A stretch of 64,000 nt of DNA. It comes from Erythrobacter rubeus. Lineage in GTDB: Bacteria; Pseudomonadota; Alphaproteobacteria; Sphingomonadales; Sphingomonadaceae. The position numbers were made by a program, and so were the translations under genes. Shown here in pieces: positions 17,722 through 27,165 of this stretch. The notes beneath the pieces are model-generated. The model was not told the DNA's origin and did not search any database. It saw only the letters and a program-made list of their open reading frames with translations. Position 1 is the first letter of the stretch; the number at the start of each line of letters is the position of its first letter. Location: NCBI RefSeq assembly GCF_014705715.1, contig NZ_JACXLC010000001.1:2784429-2848428 (forward strand). The letters run 5' to 3'.

Positions 17722-18945
17722 CTACTCCGCTGCCTGCTTTTGCTCGGCGCTGAATATCTCGAGCAATTCCTCGTCGCTCGCATTGGTCAGCTTGTCAACC
17801 CATTGGTGAAAGACCTGGCCGCCACGTTCGTTCTTGCCGAACAGCACCTCTTTCATCATGCCCGATTGCAGCGCTTCGTGTTGGCGTTTGCCCGTGGCGT
17901 AATCCTCATCGCGCACGACCACTTCGAGGAAGTCGAACTGCTCGTGCGCCGATTTGACCTGCTCGTCTGTCTCCGGCTGGTTTTCCATGACGTAATATTG
18001 AGTGGTGGTGCTGGTGCCCACGGTCTCGCCCGGAAACAGCTGACTGATCATCGCGCCGCGCTGTCCGCCGCCATAAAAGCTGGCGATCGAGATGTGCGGG
18101 AAGATGGTCCAAACCCCTTGGGTCAAGGCATCGGGCGGAAGGTCCTCGTCGCTCATTTGGGTCAGGTCGAGCTGCTCATCGCTGCCGGTTTTCTGGACGA
18201 ATTTGGACGGGCTCGAAAGCCGCTGGTGCGGTCCCCAGAAGAAATAGTTTGCGCGGTTGAAGAAGTCCGCCCCGAAAGTTTCCTTGTGCAGCACGGGCAG
18301 ATGGTAGAAATCGAGATAGCCGTCATAGGCCGTCTTCCAGTTCGGTCCATCGAGCGTGCGCTGGCTGAACAGTGTCCAGTCCTTGAACCCGAACGCATCG
18401 AGCAGAGCGTCATATCCGCTCAGGTAATTCTCGATCGGCAGCTTGGAATCGAGGTCCAGCGTCGCCCAGATCAGTCCGGCGCTTTCGAATGACGGGAAGC
18501 GTTTGAGGCACAGGGCAGCCTTGTCGACCGCGCCGAAATCCTTCGGACTGGCAACTCCGACCAGATCGCCGTCGTTCTTGAACGTCCAGCCGTGATAGCC
18601 GCACATGAAGCGCGTGGCATTGCCCGTGCCGGAAACGACCGGATTTCCGCGGTGCGTGCACATGTTCAGGAACGCCGCCACGCTCCCGTCGCGCTGGCGG
18701 GTCAGCAGCAGCGGCACCCCGCAAATATCCATCGCCTTGTAATCGCCAGGTTCGGGAAGCTCGCAGGAGGGCGCAACCATCAGCGGAAGCCGCCGGAAAA
18801 TGTTGCGCTTCTCGCGCTCGTACAATTCCGGATCGGTATAGGACGCCGCCGGCACGCGCACGATCTCGTCGGCATATTCCATCGTATCGGCGGCGCCATG
18901 TTCAACCAGGCTGCGGGTCATGGCGACCAGTTCTTCGCGCGACAT
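17722..18945 (-). CDS. Rieske non-heme iron oxygenase, alpha subunit
   Basis: A 407-residue ring-hydroxylating oxygenase alpha subunit. The Rieske [2Fe-2S] ligands are Cys96, His98, Cys115 and His118. The mononuclear iron site is in YDGYLDFYHLPVLHKETFG, with His215 and His220, and Asp208 or Asp212 as bridging candidates. AAGGAACATCCCG precedes the ATG at 18945. No beta subunit, ferredoxin or reductase is adjacent, so it probably works as a homo-oligomer with electron carriers from elsewhere. It lies downstream of the TonB-dependent receptor, separated by a strong terminator. Confidence 0.95.
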   Translation of the reverse strand: MSREELVAMTRSLVEHGAADTMEYADEIVRVPAASYTDPELYEREKRNIFRRLPLMVAPSCELPEPGDYKAMDICGVPLLLTRQRDGSVAAFLNMCTHRGNPVVSGTGNATRFMCGYHGWTFKNDGDLVGVASPKDFGAVDKAALCLKRFPSFESAGLIWATLDLDSKLPIENYLSGYDALLDAFGFKDWTLFSQRTLDGPNWKTAYDGYLDFYHLPVLHKETFGADFFNRANYFFWGPHQRLSSPSKFVQKTGSDEQLDLTQMSDEDLPPDALTQGVWTIFPHISIASFYGGGQRGAMISQLFPGETVGTSTTTQYYVMENQPETDEQVKSAHEQFDFLEVVVRDEDYATGKRQHEALQSGMMKEVLFGKNERGGQVFHQWVDKLTNASDEELLEIFSAEQKQAAE

Positions 18946-19057
18946 CGGGATGTTCCTTTGGCTTTGAAAGAGCAGCATGATGCGCGCTCGCTCAGGCGCT
19001 GCGCAATGCTCGTTTTTGGTGGGAGCTCCGAGACGGGAATGCCTGCTCGGAGCCACG

Positions 19058-19089
19058 AAAAAGGCGGACCCGGTTACCCGTGGCCCGCC
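19058..19089 (-). terminator. rho-independent terminator of the TonB-dependent receptor gene
   Basis: Read on the minus strand, an 8-bp stem (GGCGGGCC with GGTCCGCC, one G-U pair) encloses a smaller CGG-GTAA-CCG hairpin and is followed by TTTTT. It lies 26 bases past the receptor stop, a good position to separate the receptor transcript from the Rieske gene downstream. Confidence 0.85.
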
Positions 19090-19114
19090 TCATCGTGACG
19101 AACTGTCGTATGCT

Positions 19115-21736
19115 CTAGAAGCGGACCTGCGCCTGGACGAAGACCTGACGGCCTCGGTTCTGCGTGATGACGATGTCATCGCCTTGCGGGATGTTGAGCC
19201 CCGCTGGTGCAAGGAACGGACGACCACCTGAGGTGATGGCGATGATCTCGTCGGTCAGGTTGACCCCGATCAGCGACAGCCGCCATTTTCCATCGGCATC
19301 GCCGAACCCGATATTCGCATCGAGCGTCCAGAAGCTGTCCTGGAACAAGTCATCAAAGGTCAGCTCATCGGTGAAGTAGCCGTCATTGTACGCGGCGTTA
19401 CCGGCAAGGTTGAGCTCGAAACTGTCGCCAACCGGAATGGACCAGTCGACCGCGAAGTTGCCGGCGAATTCAGGAGCCTGGCTGGCCCTGCGACCATCGA
19501 GGTCGATGTCGTCGGGCGTGCCATCCACTCCATCGGGCCCCGGCTGGACGAACGAGTCGGTGTATTCCGCATCGAGCCATGCGAGCGTGCCCGAAATATT
19601 CAAACCTTCGATGGGTGTACGCCAGCCGAATTCGAGATCAATACCCTGGGTGGTCACTTCACCGGCATTGCTGGTCACGAACTGGATCGTGGTCGCATTG
19701 AAGTTCTGCACCTGCAGATCGTCGAACACGTAGTAATATGCCGTCGCATTCAGCGTGACCGTGCGGTCGGCGAACTGCATCTTCGCGCCGATTTCCCCGC
19801 CTTCGGTGGTTTCGGATTCGAAGATGAGAGAGTCCGCGGTGGCCTGCTGCACTGCCGGATCATCGCTCGCAAAACCGAGTAGGCCAAACGATGGCAGCGC
19901 CGAGTTGTCGATACCGCCCGATTTGAAGCCCGTCTTGTAAGATGCAAACAGGTTGATATCGTCGGTCGCCTGATACCGCAGCGTGACTTCCGGCGAGAAA
20001 TTGTCGTCGTCGAAATCGATCGGTCCCGAGAAGAACCCTGATGAAACAAAGGCACCGCCTGCGGACAGGAACGAGTGGACGTAGGGGATCGAGATCGTCT
20101 GCGTCTTGCTTTCATCGGTGTAGCGCAGACCGCCCGACAATTGGAGCTGGTCGGTCAGATCGAAAGTGATGCTGCCGAATACGGATGCCGCCTCGGTCTT
20201 CGTTTCGAGCTGACGGTCATAATCGAAGGTAAATCCGGTTATCGGGTCGGGAGCGATCAGCGAGATGTTGACCGCCTGCTCAGCCGTGTCGAACCCGAAT
20301 TCGCGGCTTTCGTAGAATGCGCCGATCATGAAGTTGAACGGACCGTCATAGTTGCTTGCGAGTCGCAGTTCCTGGCTGAATTGCTCAAGCGTGTTGGTCG
20401 GATCGCTTGAGCCGACGCCCAGCGGGATGCCAGGGGCGTTGACTGCGCCGAGCGCCGGAGCGATTGCCCCCACTGGCACCGCGCCCGGTGGCAGGAAGCC
20501 GAGCGCCGGGTTGGTCGCGTCGATCGGAATACCAAAGGTAAAGGCCGGGCCGATGCCGCCGTAGGAATAGCTGTCGACATCGGTCGCATCGAGATCGACG
20601 TAACCCGACACGCTTGTCAGTGTGAGAGTGTCGGACAGGTCGAGATCGAACCGCAGGCGCCCGAAGAAAAGGTCGGTGCGGCCGAAAGGCACGCCGCCGA
20701 AACCCTCGGCCTCGGACGGTGTGGGGACCGATTGTGCGAGTGGCGGCGCAACGTCAGGCTGGAAAAACTGATCGTCGAAGCTGTTGCAATCGTATCCGGC
20801 AGGGATCGCGATTACACCGAGGACCACGATTTCATCCGCCCGGCCATTTGCCCCGCAACCGATCTGGGAGGTGCCGAGAGCACCGTCATTCTCGTTGCGG
20901 ACATATTGCAGTTTGAGGTTGGCACGGAACCGGTCCAGCGGTTCCCAATCGAGTGTCAAACGGCCGATGAAGTCGGTCAGCCCGCGCTCCTGATTGACCG
21001 CCGGTGTTCCGGGCGCCTGCACGGTGAATTCATCGACATCGTTGTACTGGGCCGCGAGGCGAATGCCCAAGGTATCGGTGATCGGACCGGAAATGTACCC
21101 GTTGATGAGGTACCCTTCCTCTTCGAATTCGTAGTTTGCGGTCGCGCCGACTTCCCAGGTGGATGTCGGGTTTGCCGACCGGATCGAGAGCACGCCGGCC
21201 GATGCCGACTTACCGAAGAAGAGCGACTGCGGGCCCTTGAGCACGTCGATCTGCGCCGTGTCGAAGAAGCCTGCCTGCACGAGGCGCGAACTGGAGACGA
21301 CTACGCCGTCGAAATCGAAGGCGACGGCTGAGTCGAACGCGGAGGAAATGTTGGAAGAGCCGATACCGCGTAAGCTGATCTGGCCGCCCGAACCCGATCC
21401 GCCCACCTGCACATTCAATGTCGGTACGCGGCTCGTTACGTCGGCTACGTTGTCCACGTTGAACTTCTGAAGGGTTTCGCCGCCGATCACGGTCACCGTA
21501 ACCGGCACTTCCTGCAGCGTTTCGGTTTGACGCCGTGCCTGAACCAGAATGACCGTATCGTTGTTGGTGTCTGTCAGGCCGCCATCACCCTGCTCTTCTT
21601 CGATGACCTCTTCATCCTGCGCAAATGCAGCCTGCGGCATGGCAGCGAAGGCCGCGATGGCAGCGCCGCCCAGCAAGGTGCGGCGAAGTGCGTTTGCGCC
21701 TTTGCCGGAGGCAATGCGGGTGTGAAGTCTGGTCAT
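19115..21736 (-). CDS. TonB-dependent outer-membrane receptor
   Basis: An 873-residue receptor. A signal peptide (LRRTLLGGAAIAAFAAMPQAAFAQ) ends near residue 45, then an acidic stretch, then a plug domain starting around LQEVPVTVTVIGGETLQ, and a 22-strand barrel ending in VQAQVRF with the expected terminal Phe. The start at 21736 follows GGGAGAGAG. Its place between two Rieske oxygenases suggests uptake of the pathway substrate across the outer membrane, powered by TonB/ExbBD. A possible promoter is TTGCGA at 21885-21880 with CTAGAT at 21861-21856, 18 bases apart; this is weak. Confidence 0.96.
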   Translation of the reverse strand: MTRLHTRIASGKGANALRRTLLGGAAIAAFAAMPQAAFAQDEEVIEEEQGDGGLTDTNNDTVILVQARRQTETLQEVPVTVTVIGGETLQKFNVDNVADVTSRVPTLNVQVGGSGSGGQISLRGIGSSNISSAFDSAVAFDFDGVVVSSSRLVQAGFFDTAQIDVLKGPQSLFFGKSASAGVLSIRSANPTSTWEVGATANYEFEEEGYLINGYISGPITDTLGIRLAAQYNDVDEFTVQAPGTPAVNQERGLTDFIGRLTLDWEPLDRFRANLKLQYVRNENDGALGTSQIGCGANGRADEIVVLGVIAIPAGYDCNSFDDQFFQPDVAPPLAQSVPTPSEAEGFGGVPFGRTDLFFGRLRFDLDLSDTLTLTSVSGYVDLDATDVDSYSYGGIGPAFTFGIPIDATNPALGFLPPGAVPVGAIAPALGAVNAPGIPLGVGSSDPTNTLEQFSQELRLASNYDGPFNFMIGAFYESREFGFDTAEQAVNISLIAPDPITGFTFDYDRQLETKTEAASVFGSITFDLTDQLQLSGGLRYTDESKTQTISIPYVHSFLSAGGAFVSSGFFSGPIDFDDDNFSPEVTLRYQATDDINLFASYKTGFKSGGIDNSALPSFGLLGFASDDPAVQQATADSLIFESETTEGGEIGAKMQFADRTVTLNATAYYYVFDDLQVQNFNATTIQFVTSNAGEVTTQGIDLEFGWRTPIEGLNISGTLAWLDAEYTDSFVQPGPDGVDGTPDDIDLDGRRASQAPEFAGNFAVDWSIPVGDSFELNLAGNAAYNDGYFTDELTFDDLFQDSFWTLDANIGFGDADGKWRLSLIGVNLTDEIIAITSGGRPFLAPAGLNIPQGDDIVITQNRGRQVFVQAQVRF

Positions 21737-21957
21737 GTTGCTCTCTCCCTTTTTCGAGATGCGGGGCAAGCCCGTTCTCAAATCCCCAAACCGGAGATGC
21801 GTTTTGCGCACCTTCCAATATGCATCGGACTGTATGGAGGAGGGTTTCCGCGCTCATCTAGCAAAAGCGCTAGGAAGTGTCGCAAAGTGCGTTAATTTGG
21901 CAACATAACCCTATAATTCGCCGTTGCCGTAGCGTCATCTTACGTAAGCGGAAGGCG
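21737..21957. promoter_or_regulatory. regulatory region upstream of the TonB-dependent receptor
   Basis: This 221-base spacer between two minus-strand genes holds no gene. It is AT-richer than its surroundings and contains CACCTTCCAATATGCATC at 21809-21826, similar to the spacer motif at 7711, and the perfect palindrome CTTACGTAAG at 21939-21948, one base different from the core of the inverted repeat at 6012. Both are candidate regulator sites. Confidence 0.4.
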
Positions 21958-23271
21958 TCATTCGGCGGCTTCGCGGCCTTGCTGAGCGGCGGCTTCCATC
22001 TGCCGGACACGCGGATCGTGAGGCCAGACCCACTCATCGCCGATCACTTGCGCCACGCGGAATTGCTCCGGCACGTTCTCGATTCCAATCATGCGGTCAC
22101 ACGACTGATGAAACGAATAGATCCGAGCCTCTTGGTAGGAAAGCGGCACACTCCGGAACGCGGCGCTCTGCATCGATTGCTGAATGGCTTCCCCGAATTG
22201 CGTATCCTCCAGGATAATGGGGCTCATCTGCCGCCCATTCGGCGCGTTTTCGTCTGGAACTGTCCAGAGGTCCGGGGTGGGCCCGTCTCCCCAATCGAGC
22301 GCCATTGTGACCAGCTCGAGCCGGGTCGTCGTGAGCGAAGTTGGCCAGAATACGAGCGGGGGCACGAAATAGTTCGAGAGTGGAGACACCCAATTGGGAA
22401 ACAGCGTGTAGCTCTGCGTGCAGGTCCGTCCGATCTCCCCCACGCTTTCGATGGGTTGCCATTCCGGCGGGCTATCGACGGCGCGCACATGTTCGCGGTC
22501 GGTCGTGCGCGGCGGAGGGGCCAGCATCCGTGCGTGTCCATTAGGATACATCGTGTTGAGGTTGCGCTTTGGATCTACCAGCGGCGCGACCGTTTCCGGG
22601 TGGATGAACGGCACATGGTACACTTCCATGTTGGCTTCCATTGCAACCTTCCAGTTGCAATTGAGATCGAAGGAATACCGCGCAGCGAGCCGCACTTTGT
22701 CGAAGGCAAATTCTTCCCACTCTTCCACCAGCGGGCCGAGCCAATCGGTCAGCGGCATGGCCCCGTCATCGAAATTGACGAAGATGACATTGCCCAGCAT
22801 CTCGCAGCGCACCGGGATCAGCCCTCTGCACGACATGTCGAAATCGGGCGGGAAGTCCTGCCGCTCGGGCACGCCGACCAGAGTGCCGTCGGTCTTGTAC
22901 GTCCAGTTGTGATAACCGCACATCAGCCGCGCAGACTTACCGCGATCCTCGGTCACGACAGGAGCGCCGCGATGACGACAGGTGTTGTAGAAAGCGCGGA
23001 CTTCGCCATCCATCCCGTGCACGATCACGATGGGATCGCCGGCATTGTTCCAGCGCATGTAGCAACCGCGCTCCGGGATCTCGTCGATATGGCCCGCGAA
23101 AAGCCAGCTCTTGCGGAAGATATGCTCCTGCTCGAGCGCGAAATATTCGGGCGAGGTATAGCGCGCAGCGGGCATGTCGGGCAGGCGGGGGAACCCTTCG
23201 GGCGGAGCGCTGCGCTCGCCCTCCCATTCCATCAGAGCGCGAAGCCGAGCGATTTCTTCTTCGGTCATCAT
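21958..23271 (-). CDS. Rieske non-heme iron oxygenase, alpha subunit
   Basis: A 437-residue ring-hydroxylating oxygenase. Rieske ligands are Cys98, His100, Cys118 and His121. The catalytic iron motif EANMEVYHVPFIHPETV provides His219 and His224. The start at 23271 follows GGGAGAACGGCC; the next ATG, one codon on, is also possible. It is clearly a different subfamily from the Rieske protein at 17722, which implies a second oxygenation step or another substrate. No cognate small subunit or electron carrier is nearby. It is divergent from an SDR gene. Confidence 0.95.
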   Translation of the reverse strand: MMTEEEIARLRALMEWEGERSAPPEGFPRLPDMPAARYTSPEYFALEQEHIFRKSWLFAGHIDEIPERGCYMRWNNAGDPIVIVHGMDGEVRAFYNTCRHRGAPVVTEDRGKSARLMCGYHNWTYKTDGTLVGVPERQDFPPDFDMSCRGLIPVRCEMLGNVIFVNFDDGAMPLTDWLGPLVEEWEEFAFDKVRLAARYSFDLNCNWKVAMEANMEVYHVPFIHPETVAPLVDPKRNLNTMYPNGHARMLAPPPRTTDREHVRAVDSPPEWQPIESVGEIGRTCTQSYTLFPNWVSPLSNYFVPPLVFWPTSLTTTRLELVTMALDWGDGPTPDLWTVPDENAPNGRQMSPIILEDTQFGEAIQQSMQSAAFRSVPLSYQEARIYSFHQSCDRMIGIENVPEQFRVAQVIGDEWVWPHDPRVRQMEAAAQQGREAAE

Positions 23272-23414
23272 GGCCGTTCTCCCGCAAGTCAGATTGCCCC
23301 GCGGTGCAGCCCTGCGCACCTCCCACTTTGATGCAAAACCCATTTGTTTAGCCAGTGGTGCGCGCCCGCTCTGCCGATACGTTTGCGGCCATAATAAATA
23401 GCGGGGAGAGCGGA

Positions 23415-24206
23415 ATGGTCGGCCAAGGAAACGGGCGTGTAGAGGGACGCGTGGCGCTGGTGACAGGCGGCGCGATGGGTCTGGGCAAGGCCGATTGCGA
23501 AGCTCTCGCGCGCGAAGGGGCAAAGGTCATCGTGACCGATCGGGAGGTCGAACAGGCGCACCAGGTTGCCGACAGCATCGGCGGCGACGCGATGGCTCTG
23601 GACGTCACCGATGAACAGCAATGGAAGGATGTGATGCACGCCGTGGAAGAGCGGCACGGCGGGCTCGACATTCTCGTGAACAATGCAGGCAACGTGATCT
23701 TCGAAAATATCGAGGACTGCCCACTCGATCACTTCAAACTGCATCTCGACATCCATGTCGTCGGCACCTTTTTGGGCTGCAAATACGCGTTGCCGCTGAT
23801 GAAGAACCGCCACGAAAAGGTCGGCGGCAATGGGTCTTCGATCGTCAACATGGCCTCGACCGCGGCGCTGATGGGCTATCCTATGATCCCGGCATACACG
23901 GCGGCAAAGGGCGGGATCAGCGCGATGACGCGCTCCATCGCGGTGCATTGCCAAGACGAAGGATATGGCATTCGCTGCAATGCTCTCGCGCCGGGAGGGA
24001 TCGAGACGCCGATGGTGCGCGACATTTCCGGCCGCGCCGGTGAAGAACTGATGGACATTCCCGAAGGTCCGCTGGCGACCGACGCGCTGGGCGCACCGCG
24101 CGATATCGCGGCTTGCGTTCTCTTTCTTGCTTCGGACGAGGCGCGTTTTATCAATGGCGTGACACTGCCGGTGGATAATGGCCTCGACGCCCGTCCCCAT
24201 CACTAG
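23415..24206 (+). CDS. SDR-family oxidoreductase
   Basis: A 263-residue classical SDR with TGGAMGLGKADC, NNAGNV, catalytic Ser in MASTAALMGY, and YTAAK. A terminal LPVDNGL replaces the common VDGG. GGGGAGAG precedes the ATG at 23415, which rules out the longer frame from 23355. Transcribed divergently from the second Rieske gene, it could act on the dihydrodiol or alcohol made by that oxygenase; this is inference. Confidence 0.92.
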   Translation: MVGQGNGRVEGRVALVTGGAMGLGKADCEALAREGAKVIVTDREVEQAHQVADSIGGDAMALDVTDEQQWKDVMHAVEERHGGLDILVNNAGNVIFENIEDCPLDHFKLHLDIHVVGTFLGCKYALPLMKNRHEKVGGNGSSIVNMASTAALMGYPMIPAYTAAKGGISAMTRSIAVHCQDEGYGIRCNALAPGGIETPMVRDISGRAGEELMDIPEGPLATDALGAPRDIAACVLFLASDEARFINGVTLPVDNGLDARPHH

Positions 24207-24332
24207 GTTGCGCCGCCATCCAGCCTTGACGGCCTGCCAAGCGCAGCTTTGCGCGCGTCCGGTGCTTACTACCAGAATGGTCGCCGCGAGCCGGATCACG
24301 CAAACCAGCCCCCTCGGCTCGCCCTGATCTGA

Positions 24333-25643
24333 ATGGCGACACAGCCTAACCATGATGTTCGAAAGGATGAGCGCAGTGAGGGCGCCTACCGCTGGTACGT
24401 GCTCGGCTTGCTCACGCTCGTCAGTATGTTTTCGATTGCCGACCGGCTCGTCTTCTCGATCCTGCTCGAAGACATCAAGGCGGAGTTTTCGTTCAGCGAC
24501 GGGCAGATCGGCCTGCTCGGCGGGCTCGCCTTCGCCGCGACCTATGTGCTTGTCGGCTTCCCCGCCGCGCGGCTGGCCGATCGATCCGTGCGCAAGAATA
24601 TCGTGTCCGCCGCCATCACCTTCTGGAGCGGAATGACTGCGCTCTGCGGTCTCGCCACCGGGTTCTGGACGCTGTTCCTCGCGCGCACCGGGGTCGGGGT
24701 GGGTGAGGGTTGTTCAGGCCCCGCCTCGCAGAGCCTTGTCGCGGACTATTTCCGGCGCGAAGAGCTGGCAAAGGCGATGGGCATTCTCACGCTTGGCGCA
24801 ACCATGGGAACAGCGGGCGGGCTGCTGGTGGGCGGGCAGCTCAACGAGGCGTTCGGATGGCGCTGGGCGTTCATCCTGATGGGCCTGCCCGGCATGGCTA
24901 TTGGCGCGGTTGTCTATTTCACGATGCGGGAACCGCGCCGTGGGCAGTACGCACCCCGGAATGCGCGCATGGAGCAGCAGCCATTGATGGAAACCGCGCG
25001 CGAGCTCACCAGCAACCGAGTCTTCATGGGACTTGCCGCTGGATGGGCGGTGCAGATCATGATCGGATATGCACTCGCGTTCTGGATGGCAGCCGTGATG
25101 ATCCGCAATTTCGGCATTTCGAGCGGCGATGTCGGCATCTATCTCGGCCTTGCATTTCTGATCGGCGGCATTCCGGGGCCGATCCTTGGAGGCACACTCG
25201 CCGGCTGGCTCACGCGCCGCGACGAGCGCTGGCGAGCATGGCTCCCGGGTATCGTCAGCCTCGGCTGCGTGCTGCCTTTGGGGCTTAGCCTGTCATCCGG
25301 CAGTTTCTGGCCGTTCCTTATCTATTTCTCGTTCGCCTACGCCGTGTACGTGGCGAGCCAAGCACCGATCCTGTCAGGCATTCAGGCTGCTGTCGAACCG
25401 AGCCAGAGAGGCTTTGCCGTTGCGATCGCGCTGTTCTTCAACAACCTCGTCGGGCAGGCATTGGGCCTCGCGGTGATCGGCTGGGTGAGCGACTGGCTTG
25501 CCCCGACGCAGGGCTCGCTGTCGCTGACTATCGCGGTGTTCGCGGTCTGCCTTGTCTCGGGTCTGCTGGCGATGGCGGTGTTCGCATGGACCGCGGCTCA
25601 GATGAAATCGAGCGGTTATCTTGAAAGGATGGTGGCGGATTAA
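24333..25643 (+). CDS. MFS transporter (spinster-like)
   Basis: A 436-residue inner-membrane transporter with about 12 predicted helices. The first begins at YVLGLLTLVSMFSIADRLVFS, and the cytoplasmic loop motif between helices 2 and 3 reads GFPAARLADRSVRKN. The sphingolipid/spinster-like branch is common in catabolic clusters of this order and is thought to move organic acids or terpenoids. It follows the SDR by 126 bases, a stretch with no gene, and its end overlaps the convergent SDR gene by 4 bases. It is a candidate inner-membrane partner of the TonB-dependent receptor. Confidence 0.9.
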   Translation: MATQPNHDVRKDERSEGAYRWYVLGLLTLVSMFSIADRLVFSILLEDIKAEFSFSDGQIGLLGGLAFAATYVLVGFPAARLADRSVRKNIVSAAITFWSGMTALCGLATGFWTLFLARTGVGVGEGCSGPASQSLVADYFRREELAKAMGILTLGATMGTAGGLLVGGQLNEAFGWRWAFILMGLPGMAIGAVVYFTMREPRRGQYAPRNARMEQQPLMETARELTSNRVFMGLAAGWAVQIMIGYALAFWMAAVMIRNFGISSGDVGIYLGLAFLIGGIPGPILGGTLAGWLTRRDERWRAWLPGIVSLGCVLPLGLSLSSGSFWPFLIYFSFAYAVYVASQAPILSGIQAAVEPSQRGFAVAIALFFNNLVGQALGLAVIGWVSDWLAPTQGSLSLTIAVFAVCLVSGLLAMAVFAWTAAQMKSSGYLERMVAD

Positions 25644-26407
25644 AATCCGGGATGAATGGAAAGCGCGCCGCCATCGACCAGCATTTCCGCGCCGGTCATG
25701 AAGGGGCACTCATCGCTCGCCAGAAATGCGATCGCCGCGGCGGTTTCCGCGGGATCGCCCAGCCGATTAAGCGGCGATGTCGCTGCGACCGCCGCCTTAA
25801 GGCCCGGAATGTGCTCTTCCGCCGCGTTAAGAATGCCAGTTTCGGTCGCGCCCGGTATCACGGTGTTGCACCGGATGTTGTAGCCTTGCTGGGCGCAGTG
25901 GACTGCGACCGACTTCGTCAGCACCCGGACCGCGCCCTTGCTTGAACAATAGGCGACATCGCCGGGCAAGGCCGCCATGGCCGAGGTCGAGGCGATGTTG
26001 ATGATCGCGCCAAAAGGCCCGTCGGGATTGGCTTTCATTGCGGCAATTGCAGCGCGGCATCCGGCCATCGTCCCGGTCACGTTAACCGCGAAGGTGCGGT
26101 CCCAAATCTCGTCCGACACGTCCTCGATCGAGTTCTGCGAGACCGCGCCGGCATTGTTCACCAGGATGTCGATCCGTCCGAACGCTTGCACCGCTTGATC
26201 AACGATCGTAGGCCACAGGACTGTGTCGGCGACATCCTGCTCGGCGAACTCTGCGCCGACCTGCTGGCACAGAGCAGATCCCTCGGCGGCGTTGAGGTCC
26301 GTGCCGAGGACGGCGGCGCCGTCCGCTTTCAGGCGCTTGACCGTGGCCGCGCCGATCCCGCTCGCGCAGCCGGTCACAATGGCGACTTTACCGGAAAGGT
26401 TTGGCAT
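25640..26407 (-). CDS. SDR-family oxidoreductase
   Basis: A 255-residue classical SDR: TGCASGIGAAT, NNAGAV, catalytic Ser in IASTSAMAAL and YCSSK. It begins MPNLSGKVAIVTG at 26407, where its ATG overlaps the stop of the upstream glutathione S-transferase (TAATG), indicating coupled translation. It ends with EMLVDGGALSIHPGF, typical of the family. It may catalyse an alcohol/ketone conversion in the local pathway. Confidence 0.92.
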   Translation of the reverse strand: MPNLSGKVAIVTGCASGIGAATVKRLKADGAAVLGTDLNAAEGSALCQQVGAEFAEQDVADTVLWPTIVDQAVQAFGRIDILVNNAGAVSQNSIEDVSDEIWDRTFAVNVTGTMAGCRAAIAAMKANPDGPFGAIINIASTSAMAALPGDVAYCSSKGAVRVLTKSVAVHCAQQGYNIRCNTVIPGATETGILNAAEEHIPGLKAAVAATSPLNRLGDPAETAAAIAFLASDECPFMTGAEMLVDGGALSIHPGF

Positions 26408-27054
26408 TATTCGGGTTGTTGCCAGACGCCTGCGCATTCGCGCTGATTATGGGTTTCGACGAAGCGGGCGAGATTGTCCGTGCCTTCGGGCAGCTTCCAC
26501 CCGACCGTAAAGCCGAAATTTGCGAATGCGAATACGAGCAGATCGGCGAAGGTGAAGCGCCCAAGCGCAAAGTGATTTTCGCTTCCGAGCGCCCCGTCGA
26601 ACCACCGCCATTTCTCGTCCGACATGGCCGAAAGCTCGGCTCCTGCCTCTTGGCTGACGACCGACATGCGCGGTTCGAACATCGGACGACCGCCGGTTGC
26701 GCGGAAACCCATCGTCATCGGTACGACGACCTCTTGATCGAACAGACGCGCCCATTTGCGCACTTCGGCGCGCTCGCGCGAGGTCTCGCCGAACAGGTTC
26801 GGCGCCGGATGCTCTTCCTCGATGAATTCGCAGATCGGCCAGCTTTCGGTAAGGCACGTGCCGTCGTCCAGCTCCAGCGTCGGGATTGTGCCGAGCGGGT
26901 TCTTGGCCATGTAATCGGCATCCTGCCGGTTCTCACCGGTGATGATATCGTAATGCACCCGCTGGAAATCCTTGCCCTCTTCCAGACCCTTTTCGATCAT
27001 GAACATGCGGACAAGCCGGGGGTTGGGGCCGAGGCTGGAATGGAGTTTGGTCAT
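26407..27054 (-). CDS. glutathione S-transferase family protein
   Basis: A 215-residue GST with an N-terminal thioredoxin-like domain (residues 1-80; SLGPNPRLVRMFMIEKGLE and NPLGTIPTLELDDG, then the glutathione-binding LTESWPICEFIEE) and a helical C-terminal domain with FTFADLLVFAFANF. Catabolic-cluster GSTs can isomerise maleyl compounds, cleave ether bonds or detoxify epoxides. It is the first gene of a two-gene unit with the SDR at 25640 and is divergent from the acyl-CoA dehydrogenase. Confidence 0.92.
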   Translation of the reverse strand: MTKLHSSLGPNPRLVRMFMIEKGLEEGKDFQRVHYDIITGENRQDADYMAKNPLGTIPTLELDDGTCLTESWPICEFIEEEHPAPNLFGETSRERAEVRKWARLFDQEVVVPMTMGFRATGGRPMFEPRMSVVSQEAGAELSAMSDEKWRWFDGALGSENHFALGRFTFADLLVFAFANFGFTVGWKLPEGTDNLARFVETHNQRECAGVWQQPE

Positions 27055-27165
27055 CGTCTTTCTCTCCTGATCTGTTTTTCGCGATCCTAAGCTGCGCGGG
27101 CTTGCGCGTCGCCCTCACAAATGCGCTAGGGGACATGCGCCATCTAAGAGGACTTAAGCACTGCA

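Noticed and set aside
21877-23331. Plus-strand open frame of 484 codons opposite the Rieske gene
   Set aside because: Translation rich in Arg and His with no motif; Rieske and iron ligands on the minus strand decide it.
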